Assembly: GCA_964610315.1 (NCBI GenBank)
Contig: CAZSVM010000012.1
Location: 1 to 64,000 of the forward strand
DNA length: 64,000 nucleotides
From: JAQVEM01 sp964610315
GTDB taxonomy: Bacteria; Actinomycetota; Humimicrobiia; Humimicrobiales; Humimicrobiaceae
Direction of reading: 5' to 3'
Of this stretch, positions 54,470-62,522 are shown piece by piece; within the stretch, counting starts at the first letter, position 1, and the number at the start of each line of letters is the position of its first letter. Both the position numbers and the translations under genes were made by a program. The notes under the pieces are model-generated. The model had not been told where the DNA came from and searched no databases. It was given only the letters and a program-made list of their open reading frames with translations.

Positions 54470-54571
54470 GAATTAATGAAACAGCCATTTTTTAACCGAA
54501 CAGCGTATAAACTGAATAATCGTATATTACATATTCTATTTTTTTAATATCTGCCAGATTCTCCCTAATGA

Positions 54572-54583
54572 TAATATTATCTT
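54572..54583. repeat. 12-bp palindrome upstream of tmk
   Basis: GATAATATTATC is a perfect palindrome in the 151-nt AT-rich gap between tmk and the second PIN gene. It may be an operator, or may simply reflect base composition. Confidence 0.3.
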
Positions 54584-54620
54584 TAGTTAATAATATCTTA
54601 ATAGCAGGAAATTTAAAACT

Positions 54621-55091
54621 TTAATACGAATTTTTGAATTCGGATAATAACAGAACGGAACAATCTTCTTTTCCGGCATTCAATTTCAGTTTTCTGTCGG
54701 CAGTTACAAGCGGGCAATCAAGCGACCTGGATAGCGCCAGATATAAGGAATCGTAAATGGAATTCTTAATTTTCCTTGACAACTCAAAAGCTTTTTTCTG
54801 AACCGTAATATCGGTGTTGATAATAAAAATAATGTCATTCAGTTCCGATAGCATATCAGCTATTTTCACTGCCGGAATTTCCAACTTAAAAACAAAGAAG
54901 TTCAGAATTTCATAAATCACTAAATCGGGTGAAGCAACAATTATCTCATCCTTTATAATCTTGTCATGAATACGATTAGCAATCTCAAGATCAGCCTCAT
55001 TTTCAAAATAGTACCATTTTATAATTACGGAGGCATCAAGAATATATTTTCTCCTTATATCTTCTTTAATTAAAAATTCCTTTAATTCCAT
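54621..55091 (-). CDS. VapC-type PIN-domain ribonuclease toxin (second copy)
   Basis: 156 residues with a complete PIN acidic set: D19 (YILDASVIIKW), E61 (IYEILN), D114 (SIYDSLYLALS) and D132 (VTADRKL). The sequence shares little with the PIN protein at 16.5 kb beyond the catalytic motifs, so the two modules are separate acquisitions rather than a duplication. It directly abuts its antitoxin gene. Confidence 0.85.
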   Translation of the reverse strand: MELKEFLIKEDIRRKYILDASVIIKWYYFENEADLEIANRIHDKIIKDEIIVASPDLVIYEILNFFVFKLEIPAVKIADMLSELNDIIFIINTDITVQKKAFELSRKIKNSIYDSLYLALSRSLDCPLVTADRKLKLNAGKEDCSVLLLSEFKNSY

Positions 55092-55391
55092 CTACTTTCC
55101 GGTAACTCTCTTTTTTATCTCTTGGCCGCGCTCCAGCCTCATTTTCCTTAACTCTTCCGTTACATCGACTTTTTCTTTTACGGAAGCCAGTTTCATTATC
55201 TCATTTCTGGTTTTTTTTAGTCTCTCTACCGCCTTTTTTTTACGTTCCGCAGCCAGCTCCGATTCAATAGTATTGAAATAAATTTTTGCTGCATCTATTA
55301 TAAACCGGGATCTTGTAATATTTTTAATTTTCTTATATCTGTCTATCTCTTCCAGGAAATCTTCAGGAATCGATACATTAATTTTCACCAT
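55092..55391 (-). CDS. Ribbon-helix-helix antitoxin (second module)
   Basis: About 99 residues from ATG 55391 (AAGGTGG 5 nt upstream; GTG 55400 overlaps it). N-terminal ribbon-helix-helix (VKINVSIPEDFLEEIDRYKK, TRSRFIIDAAKIYF), then a long charged helix that would bind the PIN toxin. It lies before the toxin gene with no gap. Probably autoregulates through the palindrome at 55462-55481. Confidence 0.82.
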   Translation of the reverse strand: MVKINVSIPEDFLEEIDRYKKIKNITRSRFIIDAAKIYFNTIESELAAERKKKAVERLKKTRNEIMKLASVKEKVDVTEELRKMRLERGQEIKKRVTGK

Positions 55392-55439
55392 TATGGCCAC
55401 CTTAAAGAATATTAATTGATATAATTAATTCCATTCAAA

Positions 55440-55481
55440 ATTATATTCTCAATCCAATAATATGTAAATATAAATTTACAT
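55440..55481 (-). promoter_or_regulatory. Promoter and palindromic operator of the second vapBC
   Basis: Minus strand: TTTACA (55463-55468), 17 nt, TATAAT (55440-55445). The -35 lies inside the inverted repeat ATGTAAAT (55462-55469), loop ATAA, ATTTACAT (55474-55481). Antitoxin binding there would occlude the -35. Confidence 0.6.
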
Positions 55482-55654
55482 CTTTTTAGGTATAAGTTTA
55501 GGGTTAAAAATAGGGGGACAATTCCTAAAAAGTATTAAAAGCTAAAAACATCAAGCCTGCAGTTTTTATGGTGCCTTTAACTCTCGATTCTAAAATAATA
55601 TTCGCCTTGATAAGTAATGTTTAGATTTTCCTTGCTGCAGGAGAAGGTTCTCTT

Positions 55655-58600
55655 TTACCGCTTATTCTTTTCCATATATTGTCTGGCCTGATACATGAAA
55701 GCTTCCAGGCGGGTTTCCGTTGTCTCCTGTTCCAGACCATCAAAAGCAAGATTTAACCAGGGTATTTTATATTTTTCCCTGATTCTCTTAGATACAGCAT
55801 TAACCAGATTTCCGGGAATACAGGTAAAGGGCAGCACATTTATAATTCCATGGGCACCGCTTTCGATCCAGTCTACCGATTTTCCAATACTGAGAGCCGC
55901 CTCCCCGAACCACTTTATTATATAAGGTTCGGCATTATCCCATATCTGGTAAATATCGGCTTCCCTGTCTTCCCTCAGGAAACCCTCCAGCGGTTTTTCC
56001 AGCCTGTGATGGCAATACTGCAGGAATTTATTGAGTATTCTGTTGGAAACATAAAATTTTATTCCCCTCATAAAATCTCCGGCAAGTTCGGCCCGCTGTT
56101 TTCTGTAGTTACCGTTATTTTCACCGCCGTTACCATTCATTCCAAATGATTTTATAATTTTATAATAGAGATCCGTTTGTTTGGTTATAATATCTATCTT
56201 TCTGGTAGCAGTGGTATGGAAAGGCCACTCCCCGAAGGGAGGAATCTCCACTTCTCCGCCCAGCGCCTCCACTTCCTTTATAATTTCATTATTACTGTAA
56301 GGATGGTTCCTTACGAATATCTCTCCTACTATTCCAATCAGGGGTTTGTTTACTTTCTTAACCGATATTTTTTCAAAATCTTTTCTGGCGTTTTTAAGGA
56401 TACCGGTCATTTTATTTAAAATCCTGATTGTGGAATCGTTCTCTATGGACCGGCAAACCTCTTCTATATATTTCCGGTAAATTTCATCCGTTTCTCCCTT
56501 TTTGATTTCATAGGGTCTTGTTTTCCTCAGCATCTTATTCAGATAATCTACGGTAAAAATACCAAACATTCCCTTCAAGGCCAGTATAATTCCCCTCAAT
56601 CCCTCCATGTCATATTCTCTGTAAAACTGGTTGTTTTCGGGAGCTCCGGGGGCAATTATGGGTACGTCCTGGTAGCCCAATTCCCTGATTATAATTTTCT
56701 GCATTTTATTGTATTGTCCGAAACGGCAGGGACCATAGGTCTGGGCCATCAAAAAAGCTGTTTTCCTAGGATCATTATGTTCCAATGTCTTTATAATGTC
56801 TCCGGTAGTTATAATAAAGGGGTAGCATTCCTTTCCCAGCGTATATCTCCTGCCCAGCTTAAGGGTTTCGTCATCCGAATATAACATCTCGGCATCGATA
56901 CCTGCTGATTTGAAAGCATATTTCAAAACAATAGCTCCGTCTCCCATGTATGGTATGTATAATTTCCTGCCCTCGCTTTTCTTGAAGACAGCATCTTTTT
57001 TCTCCGATTTTACCTGCTCCTGTAAATGATCATGCTTATTTTTCACATTCATCAGGGAATCTATGAATGCTTCGCACCGGGTTATAACTCCCGCACCGGC
57101 GGAGTGCTCATCTACTTCCAGCTTTAAAAAGGGCCTTTTCATTTCTCTCTCAAAATATTGGAGTATAAAAGAATCGGGTCCGCAGCCGAAATTGGTAATA
57201 TAAACGGCATAGAGCCTTTCGTCCCGGTTAATTATACTGGCTGCGCTCATAATCCTGTCCCCGAATTCCCAGTATAGATTGGGCCATTGTTTCGAAATGT
57301 CGACGGAATCCACCGGAAGGTAATCAAGGGGAATCACTTTAAAGCCAAGCTCCCTCAATTTTTTGGGAACATCCATGCTGACTGCCCGGTCGCAGCTGTT
57401 ATAGGACCGGCTGGATATTACAATGGCAACTTCATCATCCTTTAAATTGTCCAGTATTTCCTTACCTCTATTTCTAATGAACCGGTAAAATTTATTCTGG
57501 GCAGAATAGGCCTCTTTTATTGCTTTTTTTATCGATTTTTTATCCTTTCCCAGTTCTTTTCCCAGACCGGTCAGTTGTTTTTCCTTAATATATTCCCTGA
57601 AGCTGAAGTTAAGAATAGGAGTAAGCACCTTAACTTCTCCGGTATCCATGGCAGATTTCACCACTGACCAGGCACCCTGAATAAAAGGACAGGGATAGCT
57701 TCCGGTCCGGTCCCCTTTGATATTATTTTCTTTGGTGGGCATATCCCTGGTGGTGGGCAAAAACAGGTAGTCTACCCCCTTTTCCAGAAGATTCTGCACG
57801 TGTCCCAGCATAGTTTTCATTGGAAAACAGGTTTCGGCTACCGAATACTGAAGCCCGTCATTAATTATTTTTTTATTGGTACTGTCCGATAGGATGAGGT
57901 CAAAACCAAGTTCGGAAAAGAACGCGCTCCAGAAGGGGTAGAATTCGTGGGTAAGCATGGAATAAGGGATACCCACTCTTTCCGCCCCCTTATTATCTTT
58001 GGGTTTATAGGAATTCAGGAGAAAATTTTCACGTTCGGCAAAATAGTCCGGTATATCATTTCCGCCAGATTTTCCTTTTTCGTATTTTTCGCAGCGGCCT
58101 CCGTAAAACAGCGGAGCCTGCCCTTTAATAGAAACCTTTTTTATTTCGCACCGGTTGGGACATCCATTGCATTCGAAGGAGCTGTGAGTGTAATTGACTG
58201 CGGATATGTTTTCGAATCCCCTGAATTTTGTATTTTGGCAGGAACCTTCCAGTACCGTAATTGCAGTTCCGATTGCCCCAGTTACTTCATGATTTTCGGG
58301 TACTATTACTTCCTTACCCAGATAATTTTTAAAAGCAGCTATAACCGACCTATTATAGGCAACTGCGCCCTGAAAAAAAATCTTATTACCTATTTTTTTT
58401 CTTCCCACCACTCTGTTTATATAATTCATGGCAATAGAATAGGCAAGGCCGGCCAGAATATCCTCTATGCCTGCTCCTTTTTGATAGTGGGAATAAACGT
58501 TGGTCTCCATAAAAACGGTACAGCGCTCTCCCAGGTTTAAGGGATTTTTTGCTTTAAGTGCAATGTCGCCAAAATCTTCGATTTTTATATCGAACCTTTC

Positions 58601-59944
58601 AGCCTGTTCTTCAAGAAATGAGCCGGTTCCGGCAGCGCAGACTTTATTCATCTCAAAATCGACAACCACTCCATTTTCCAGCGATATGAACTTGGAATCC
58701 TGCCCCCCGATTTCAAAAATGGTATCGACGGTACTGTCTATATCAGCGGCAGCTCTAGCCTGAGCAGTTATTTCATTTATGACAATATCGGCACCCACAA
58801 AATCACCAATCAGGTATCTGCCCGAACCGGTAGTTCCCACACCCTTAACTCTAATTTTATTTCCTACTTCTTCTCCAATTATTCCGACACCCTTTCGCAC
58901 CGCTTCCATGGGCCTTCCTGCCGTTCTCAAATAGACCTTTTCAATGAGCCTCTTATCTTTGTCTATGGCCACTACATTGGTGCTTATGGAACCGACATCG
59001 ATACCGATATAGGCATCCACTTTTTCCTGGCCAAAATGGTACCGGTTAAGTTTTACCGGGGGAAGTTTTTGCTCCGCCAGGGTGAGAGGAGTAAATGTTT
59101 CACTTTTATATTTGAAATTCTTAAGGTATTCATCAAGTGCAGTAATCAAACTGGAAATATCCGGATTTTTTACTGCCGATCTTGAATTCAGGCTTAATAC
59201 CGTTCCAACGGCACCTATGGATGCCCGGTGTTCGGGAATTATTAATTTTTCTCCCAGTACATCTTCAAAAGCCTTAATCATAGCCTGGTTAAAGGATACT
59301 CCGCCGCAAAAAACTATGGGGGCAGTAAACTTTTTCCCCTTAACGATCCCAGATTTGAAGCTGCGCGCCATTGCATAACACAGCCCCAGGATAATATCTT
59401 CATCACTTGCTGCTTCCTGCTGCAGGTGGATCATATCCGATTTTGCAAATACGCTGCATCTTCCGGCAATAGTGGATGGATTTTTTGATTTTAATGCCAC
59501 CCGGACAAATTCCTCTATGGTCAGACCAAACCGGGAAGCCTGCTGGTCAAGGAAAGAACCGGTGCCTGCGGCGCATAATTCGTTCATGGCATAATCACCG
59601 TAAGCAAGATCGATAAATTTGGAATCCTGGCCCCCGATTTCTATAACCGTTTTTGCATCAGAGTATAAAAATTTTATGGCACTGATTATGGCTTCTATTT
59701 CATTTATAAATTCAAAACCAAGTATGGAGGCAATCTCTTTTCCACCGGAACCGGTAATACCTATACCACTTATTCTATCCCCGTATACGCTTCCGGCTAT
59801 CAGTTCCATATCTTTTTTCATTGATTTTACCGGTTCGCCGAAATGCCTGGTATAAGGAAGAATCTCTATTATTTCCTTTTTTTCATTGATGATTGCTCTG
59901 TTGATACTTATTGACCCTATATCATAACCAATGTATAGCCCCAC
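55655..59944 (-). CDS. Giant acyl-CoA dehydratase activase with tandem ATPase domains and DUF2229
   Basis: 1429 residues. Two BadF/HgdC-type ASKHA ATPase domains, about 1-255 and 310-565. Each has the Fe-S cysteines of dimeric activators: C124 and C163 in the first (CAAGTGSFLDQQ, GRCSVF), C436 and C475 in the second (CAAGTGSFLEEQ, GERCTVF). A CNGCPNRC cluster at about 592-599 follows, then a DUF2229 region from about 657 (GIPYSMLTHEFYPFW, ETCFPMK), then a dehydratase-component-like half. Activators of this family drive one electron, with ATP hydrolysis, into 2-hydroxyacyl-CoA dehydratases or benzoyl-CoA reductases. No dehydratase subunits lie nearby and the substrate is unknown. GTG start. 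Confidence 0.88.
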   Translation of the reverse strand: MGLYIGYDIGSISINRAIINEKKEIIEILPYTRHFGEPVKSMKKDMELIAGSVYGDRISGIGITGSGGKEIASILGFEFINEIEAIISAIKFLYSDAKTVIEIGGQDSKFIDLAYGDYAMNELCAAGTGSFLDQQASRFGLTIEEFVRVALKSKNPSTIAGRCSVFAKSDMIHLQQEAASDEDIILGLCYAMARSFKSGIVKGKKFTAPIVFCGGVSFNQAMIKAFEDVLGEKLIIPEHRASIGAVGTVLSLNSRSAVKNPDISSLITALDEYLKNFKYKSETFTPLTLAEQKLPPVKLNRYHFGQEKVDAYIGIDVGSISTNVVAIDKDKRLIEKVYLRTAGRPMEAVRKGVGIIGEEVGNKIRVKGVGTTGSGRYLIGDFVGADIVINEITAQARAAADIDSTVDTIFEIGGQDSKFISLENGVVVDFEMNKVCAAGTGSFLEEQAERFDIKIEDFGDIALKAKNPLNLGERCTVFMETNVYSHYQKGAGIEDILAGLAYSIAMNYINRVVGRKKIGNKIFFQGAVAYNRSVIAAFKNYLGKEVIVPENHEVTGAIGTAITVLEGSCQNTKFRGFENISAVNYTHSSFECNGCPNRCEIKKVSIKGQAPLFYGGRCEKYEKGKSGGNDIPDYFAERENFLLNSYKPKDNKGAERVGIPYSMLTHEFYPFWSAFFSELGFDLILSDSTNKKIINDGLQYSVAETCFPMKTMLGHVQNLLEKGVDYLFLPTTRDMPTKENNIKGDRTGSYPCPFIQGAWSVVKSAMDTGEVKVLTPILNFSFREYIKEKQLTGLGKELGKDKKSIKKAIKEAYSAQNKFYRFIRNRGKEILDNLKDDEVAIVISSRSYNSCDRAVSMDVPKKLRELGFKVIPLDYLPVDSVDISKQWPNLYWEFGDRIMSAASIINRDERLYAVYITNFGCGPDSFILQYFEREMKRPFLKLEVDEHSAGAGVITRCEAFIDSLMNVKNKHDHLQEQVKSEKKDAVFKKSEGRKLYIPYMGDGAIVLKYAFKSAGIDAEMLYSDDETLKLGRRYTLGKECYPFIITTGDIIKTLEHNDPRKTAFLMAQTYGPCRFGQYNKMQKIIIRELGYQDVPIIAPGAPENNQFYREYDMEGLRGIILALKGMFGIFTVDYLNKMLRKTRPYEIKKGETDEIYRKYIEEVCRSIENDSTIRILNKMTGILKNARKDFEKISVKKVNKPLIGIVGEIFVRNHPYSNNEIIKEVEALGGEVEIPPFGEWPFHTTATRKIDIITKQTDLYYKIIKSFGMNGNGGENNGNYRKQRAELAGDFMRGIKFYVSNRILNKFLQYCHHRLEKPLEGFLREDREADIYQIWDNAEPYIIKWFGEAALSIGKSVDWIESGAHGIINVLPFTCIPGNLVNAVSKRIREKYKIPWLNLAFDGLEQETTETRLEAFMYQARQYMEKNKR

Positions 59945-60287
59945 CAGTAATCCACTTATCCCTTCTAAATTAATTTTGGCGTTAAATAAAATTAAGAAGC
60001 TTAATTTTTAAAAAGCACTATAATATATATACTACATCCTATCAAATAAAGACCAATTTAGGCCATTGATTTTATATGCTAACATAATAGTTATAAACGT
60101 CAATAAAGCAGTTTTAGTTTCATATTTGTTTTTACGAGACTGCAGCTTTTTTTGGTTATAAACAGCAAAAAATTAAATTAGACAATTTCGTTTCATAAAT
60201 TACAGGTTTTCACCCAAAATAAGCAACTTCTTATACAATATTAACATTTAATATGTTAAAATTATCTACGAATACGGTAGAGAAATT
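59945..60287. other. Divergent intergenic region
   Basis: 343 AT-rich bases between the divergent activase and lipoprotein genes. It holds the activase promoter and, near the lipoprotein start, a perfect 7-bp inverted repeat TTAACAT (60241-60247) / ATGTTAA (60253-60259). No coding frame, repeat family or RNA gene is seen in the rest. Confidence 0.6.
60017..60045 (-). promoter_or_regulatory. Sigma70-type promoter for the giant activase
   Basis: Minus strand: TTGATA (60040-60045), 17-nt spacer, TATAGT (60017-60022), leaving a leader of about 65 nt before the GTG start at 59944. Confidence 0.5.
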
Positions 60288-61124
60288 ATGGCAAAATTAA
60301 GCTACTTTAAAATTTTAATAATTTTTATTTTAATTATTTTCATAATCCCATTCATATCTTCCTGTGATCAGACTTTAATCGATATTTTTACCCAGATAAA
60401 TGCCGATTATTCCGGAAGCCGGACCATTGATATAGCGGTAAAAACGGAATATATACAAAAGAGCGATATTATCCTGGGTCAGAATCAATATCTGTACGAT
60501 AAAATACTGGAAAGTCTCCCGGAAGGAGAATCCAAAACTTTCGAAGAAGGTGAATATACCCATTTCACCTCCACGGCTGAGTTTAAAGATATAAATTTTC
60601 TCCAGCATATCTCCATAGACAATTTCTCCGAAATCCCTCCGGAAAGATTTTATGCCAAACTTGAAAAAGTCGATTATTTTTTTCACAGTGAATACTTCTT
60701 CGAAGATTATATAGACATGAAAATAGACGATACCCTGCTGGCCTCCTCGGATATAAATTCCGATTATAACCGAATAGCCGATCTGGCCAAAGCGGACAGT
60801 GACATTTTAAATATAACCTACCAGGTAAAATTCCCGGTAAAAATAACCAGCCATAATGCGGATATAATAGGGGAAGGTAACATTGCCATATGGAACCTAA
60901 AATATGGCGATGAAAAGACCATATATATAGAAGGAAAGAAAACAAAACTGCTTACTTATTTCTTAATGGTGATTTTGGGCATTATAGTTCTCTTTATAAT
61001 TTTTATAATTTTTATGATAATTTTCAGCTCCAGGAGAAGCAAAAGGCAGCCTCCCTATAGAAAACCTCTTTATTCTTATGACAATTATTTCAAAAGAGAT
61101 AAATATTTCAGAAACGATGACTAG
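60288..61124 (+). CDS. Predicted lipoprotein with C-terminal transmembrane anchor
   Basis: 278 residues, not firmly recognised. The very hydrophobic signal peptide ends in ISSC (C26), a plausible lipobox. An extracytoplasmic beta-rich domain of about 190 residues starts with INADYSGSRTIDIAV, which recalls LppM/DUF3153-type lipoproteins. A second transmembrane helix at about 222-247 and a basic, Tyr-rich cytoplasmic tail (RRSKRQPPYRKP) follow. It would be anchored at both ends. Probably co-transcribed with the fumarase beta gene, whose start lies 31 nt downstream. Confidence 0.65.
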   Translation: MAKLSYFKILIIFILIIFIIPFISSCDQTLIDIFTQINADYSGSRTIDIAVKTEYIQKSDIILGQNQYLYDKILESLPEGESKTFEEGEYTHFTSTAEFKDINFLQHISIDNFSEIPPERFYAKLEKVDYFFHSEYFFEDYIDMKIDDTLLASSDINSDYNRIADLAKADSDILNITYQVKFPVKITSHNADIIGEGNIAIWNLKYGDEKTIYIEGKKTKLLTYFLMVILGIIVLFIIFIIFMIIFSSRRSKRQPPYRKPLYSYDNYFKRDKYFRNDD

Positions 61125-61155
61125 TAAAAGGGAGAGCGGGAAGAACCGGGTGAAA

Positions 61156-61707
61156 ATGAAAAGCAGCACTTTTGAATTATCCACACCCCTCACCGAAGAA
61201 AAAATTAAAAAATTAAAAGCGGGAGATATTGTTTATTTAAGCGGTACCATACTGGGAGCCAGAGATGCCGCCCATAAAAGATTTGTGGAAACTATTAATT
61301 CCCGCCAAAAACTGCCTGTCGATTTAAAAAACAGTACCATATTTTATGTGGGCCCGTCGCCAACCCCTCCCGGTAAAAAAAGCGGAAGTATCGGCCCCAC
61401 CACCAGTGCCCGAATGGATAACTTAACCGAACCGCTTTTAAAGCAAGGCCTTAAGGTAATGATAGGAAAAGGCACAAGGAGTGACCGGATAAAGGAACTT
61501 TTAAAAAAATATAAATCTGTTTATCTGGTACTGGTAGGCGGTATTTCCGCTTATCTTTCCACCAAAGTTAAAAATATAAAACCCATTGCTTACCAGGATC
61601 TGGGAGCGGAAGCGGTTTATGAGATTGAAGTAGAAAATTTACCCTTATTCGTGGCTTATGATATTTACGGCGTAGATATTTTTGAGTCCGCTCTTCTGGT
61701 GGAATGA
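61156..61707 (+). CDS. Class I fumarate hydratase (or tartrate dehydratase) beta subunit
   Basis: About 183 residues from ATG 61156 (GGTGA just upstream). Longer in-frame starts at 61078 and 61117 overlap the lipoprotein gene. Family motifs: LSGTILGARDAAHKRF, FYVGPSPTPPGKKSGSIGPTTSARMD, GKGTRSD, and DLGAEAVYEIEVENLPLFVAYD. This is the C-terminal half of two-subunit Fe-S fumarases. The alpha subunit lies immediately downstream on the other strand, with the two 3' ends overlapping by 43 nt. Confidence 0.93.
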   Translation: MKSSTFELSTPLTEEKIKKLKAGDIVYLSGTILGARDAAHKRFVETINSRQKLPVDLKNSTIFYVGPSPTPPGKKSGSIGPTTSARMDNLTEPLLKQGLKVMIGKGTRSDRIKELLKKYKSVYLVLVGGISAYLSTKVKNIKPIAYQDLGAEAVYEIEVENLPLFVAYDIYGVDIFESALLVE

Positions 61708-62522
61708 CAGCCCATGAAAACTGCCAGCGGAAGCGAAGCCATGTGACAGGGTTCATATTCGATATTGCAGGCCAGAGCAGTGGTTCTTCCGCCCAGACCC
61801 TGCGGCCCTATCCCGGTTTTATTTACTGCATGCAGTATTTTTTCTTCCAATTTTTCATATCTTTTATCGGGATTTCTCTTTTTTAGATTTCTAAAGGCGG
61901 CTATCCTTGCCAGTTCGGTCACTTCGGAAGAAGACCCTCCTATTCCGATGCCTAATATTACCGGAGGGCAGCATCTGGTAACCTCTTTTTTGACCCTGTC
62001 CAGAATAAGTTCTATTATTTCACCCTCTCCGGCCAAGGGATTAAGCATATAAAGATAGGAACAATTTTCACTTCCTCCTCCCTTTAAAGCGACTTTGAGG
62101 TGAAGATCAGGGTTCGGGGTAAAATTTAGGTGAATCAGTGCCGGGGTATTTCCGGAAGTATTTTTTCTCTCGTATAAGGGGTCGGAAACAACCGATTTTC
62201 TTAAGTAACTGCTGTTATAAGTATCTGCCACTGTCTGATCCAATATCCGATTTAAATTCCCGCTTTCTTCTATACAGATATCCCTTCCAATATCCATATC
62301 GATATAAACCAGGCCGCAATCCTGACAGAGGGGGAGATTTTGTTCCCTGGCAACTCCGGCATTTTCCAGAATAAGTTCCAAAATCTTTCTTGGTCTGGGG
62401 CTGGTTTCTTTGTTGACAGCATCTTTTACGGCTTCCATAATGTCATCGGGAAGATTGAAGCTGGCTTCAATCAGAAGCCTCCTGATTTCCTCTGCTATAG
62501 TTGTAATTTTTATATTTCTCAT
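61665..62522 (-). CDS. Class I fumarate hydratase (or tartrate dehydratase) alpha subunit
   Basis: 285 residues carrying the [4Fe-4S] site of the enzyme: cysteines in NLPLCQDCG, RCCPPVILGIGIGG and MGCHST, plus SSSEVTELAR and GPQGLGGRTTALAC. Reversibly hydrates fumarate to malate; the paralogous tartrate dehydratase cannot be excluded. The ATG start fits the family (RNIKITTIAEEIRRLLIEAS) and overlaps the topA end by 56 nt, so it is read after topA. Its tail is antisense to the beta gene. Confidence 0.93.
   Translation of the reverse strand: MRNIKITTIAEEIRRLLIEASFNLPDDIMEAVKDAVNKETSPRPRKILELILENAGVAREQNLPLCQDCGLVYIDMDIGRDICIEESGNLNRILDQTVADTYNSSYLRKSVVSDPLYERKNTSGNTPALIHLNFTPNPDLHLKVALKGGGSENCSYLYMLNPLAGEGEIIELILDRVKKEVTRCCPPVILGIGIGGSSSEVTELARIAAFRNLKKRNPDKRYEKLEEKILHAVNKTGIGPQGLGGRTTALACNIEYEPCHMASLPLAVFMGCHSTRRADSKISTP

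Noticed and set aside
55392..55654. Possible rho-independent terminator after the activase gene
   Set aside because: Only weak A/T stems and a GAGAA-CC-TTCTC dyad with a 2-nt loop are present; no GC-rich stem followed by a T-run.
57947..58540. 197-residue plus-strand open frame inside the activase gene
   Set aside because: Lies antisense to conserved activase motifs, with no ribosome site or recognisable domain.
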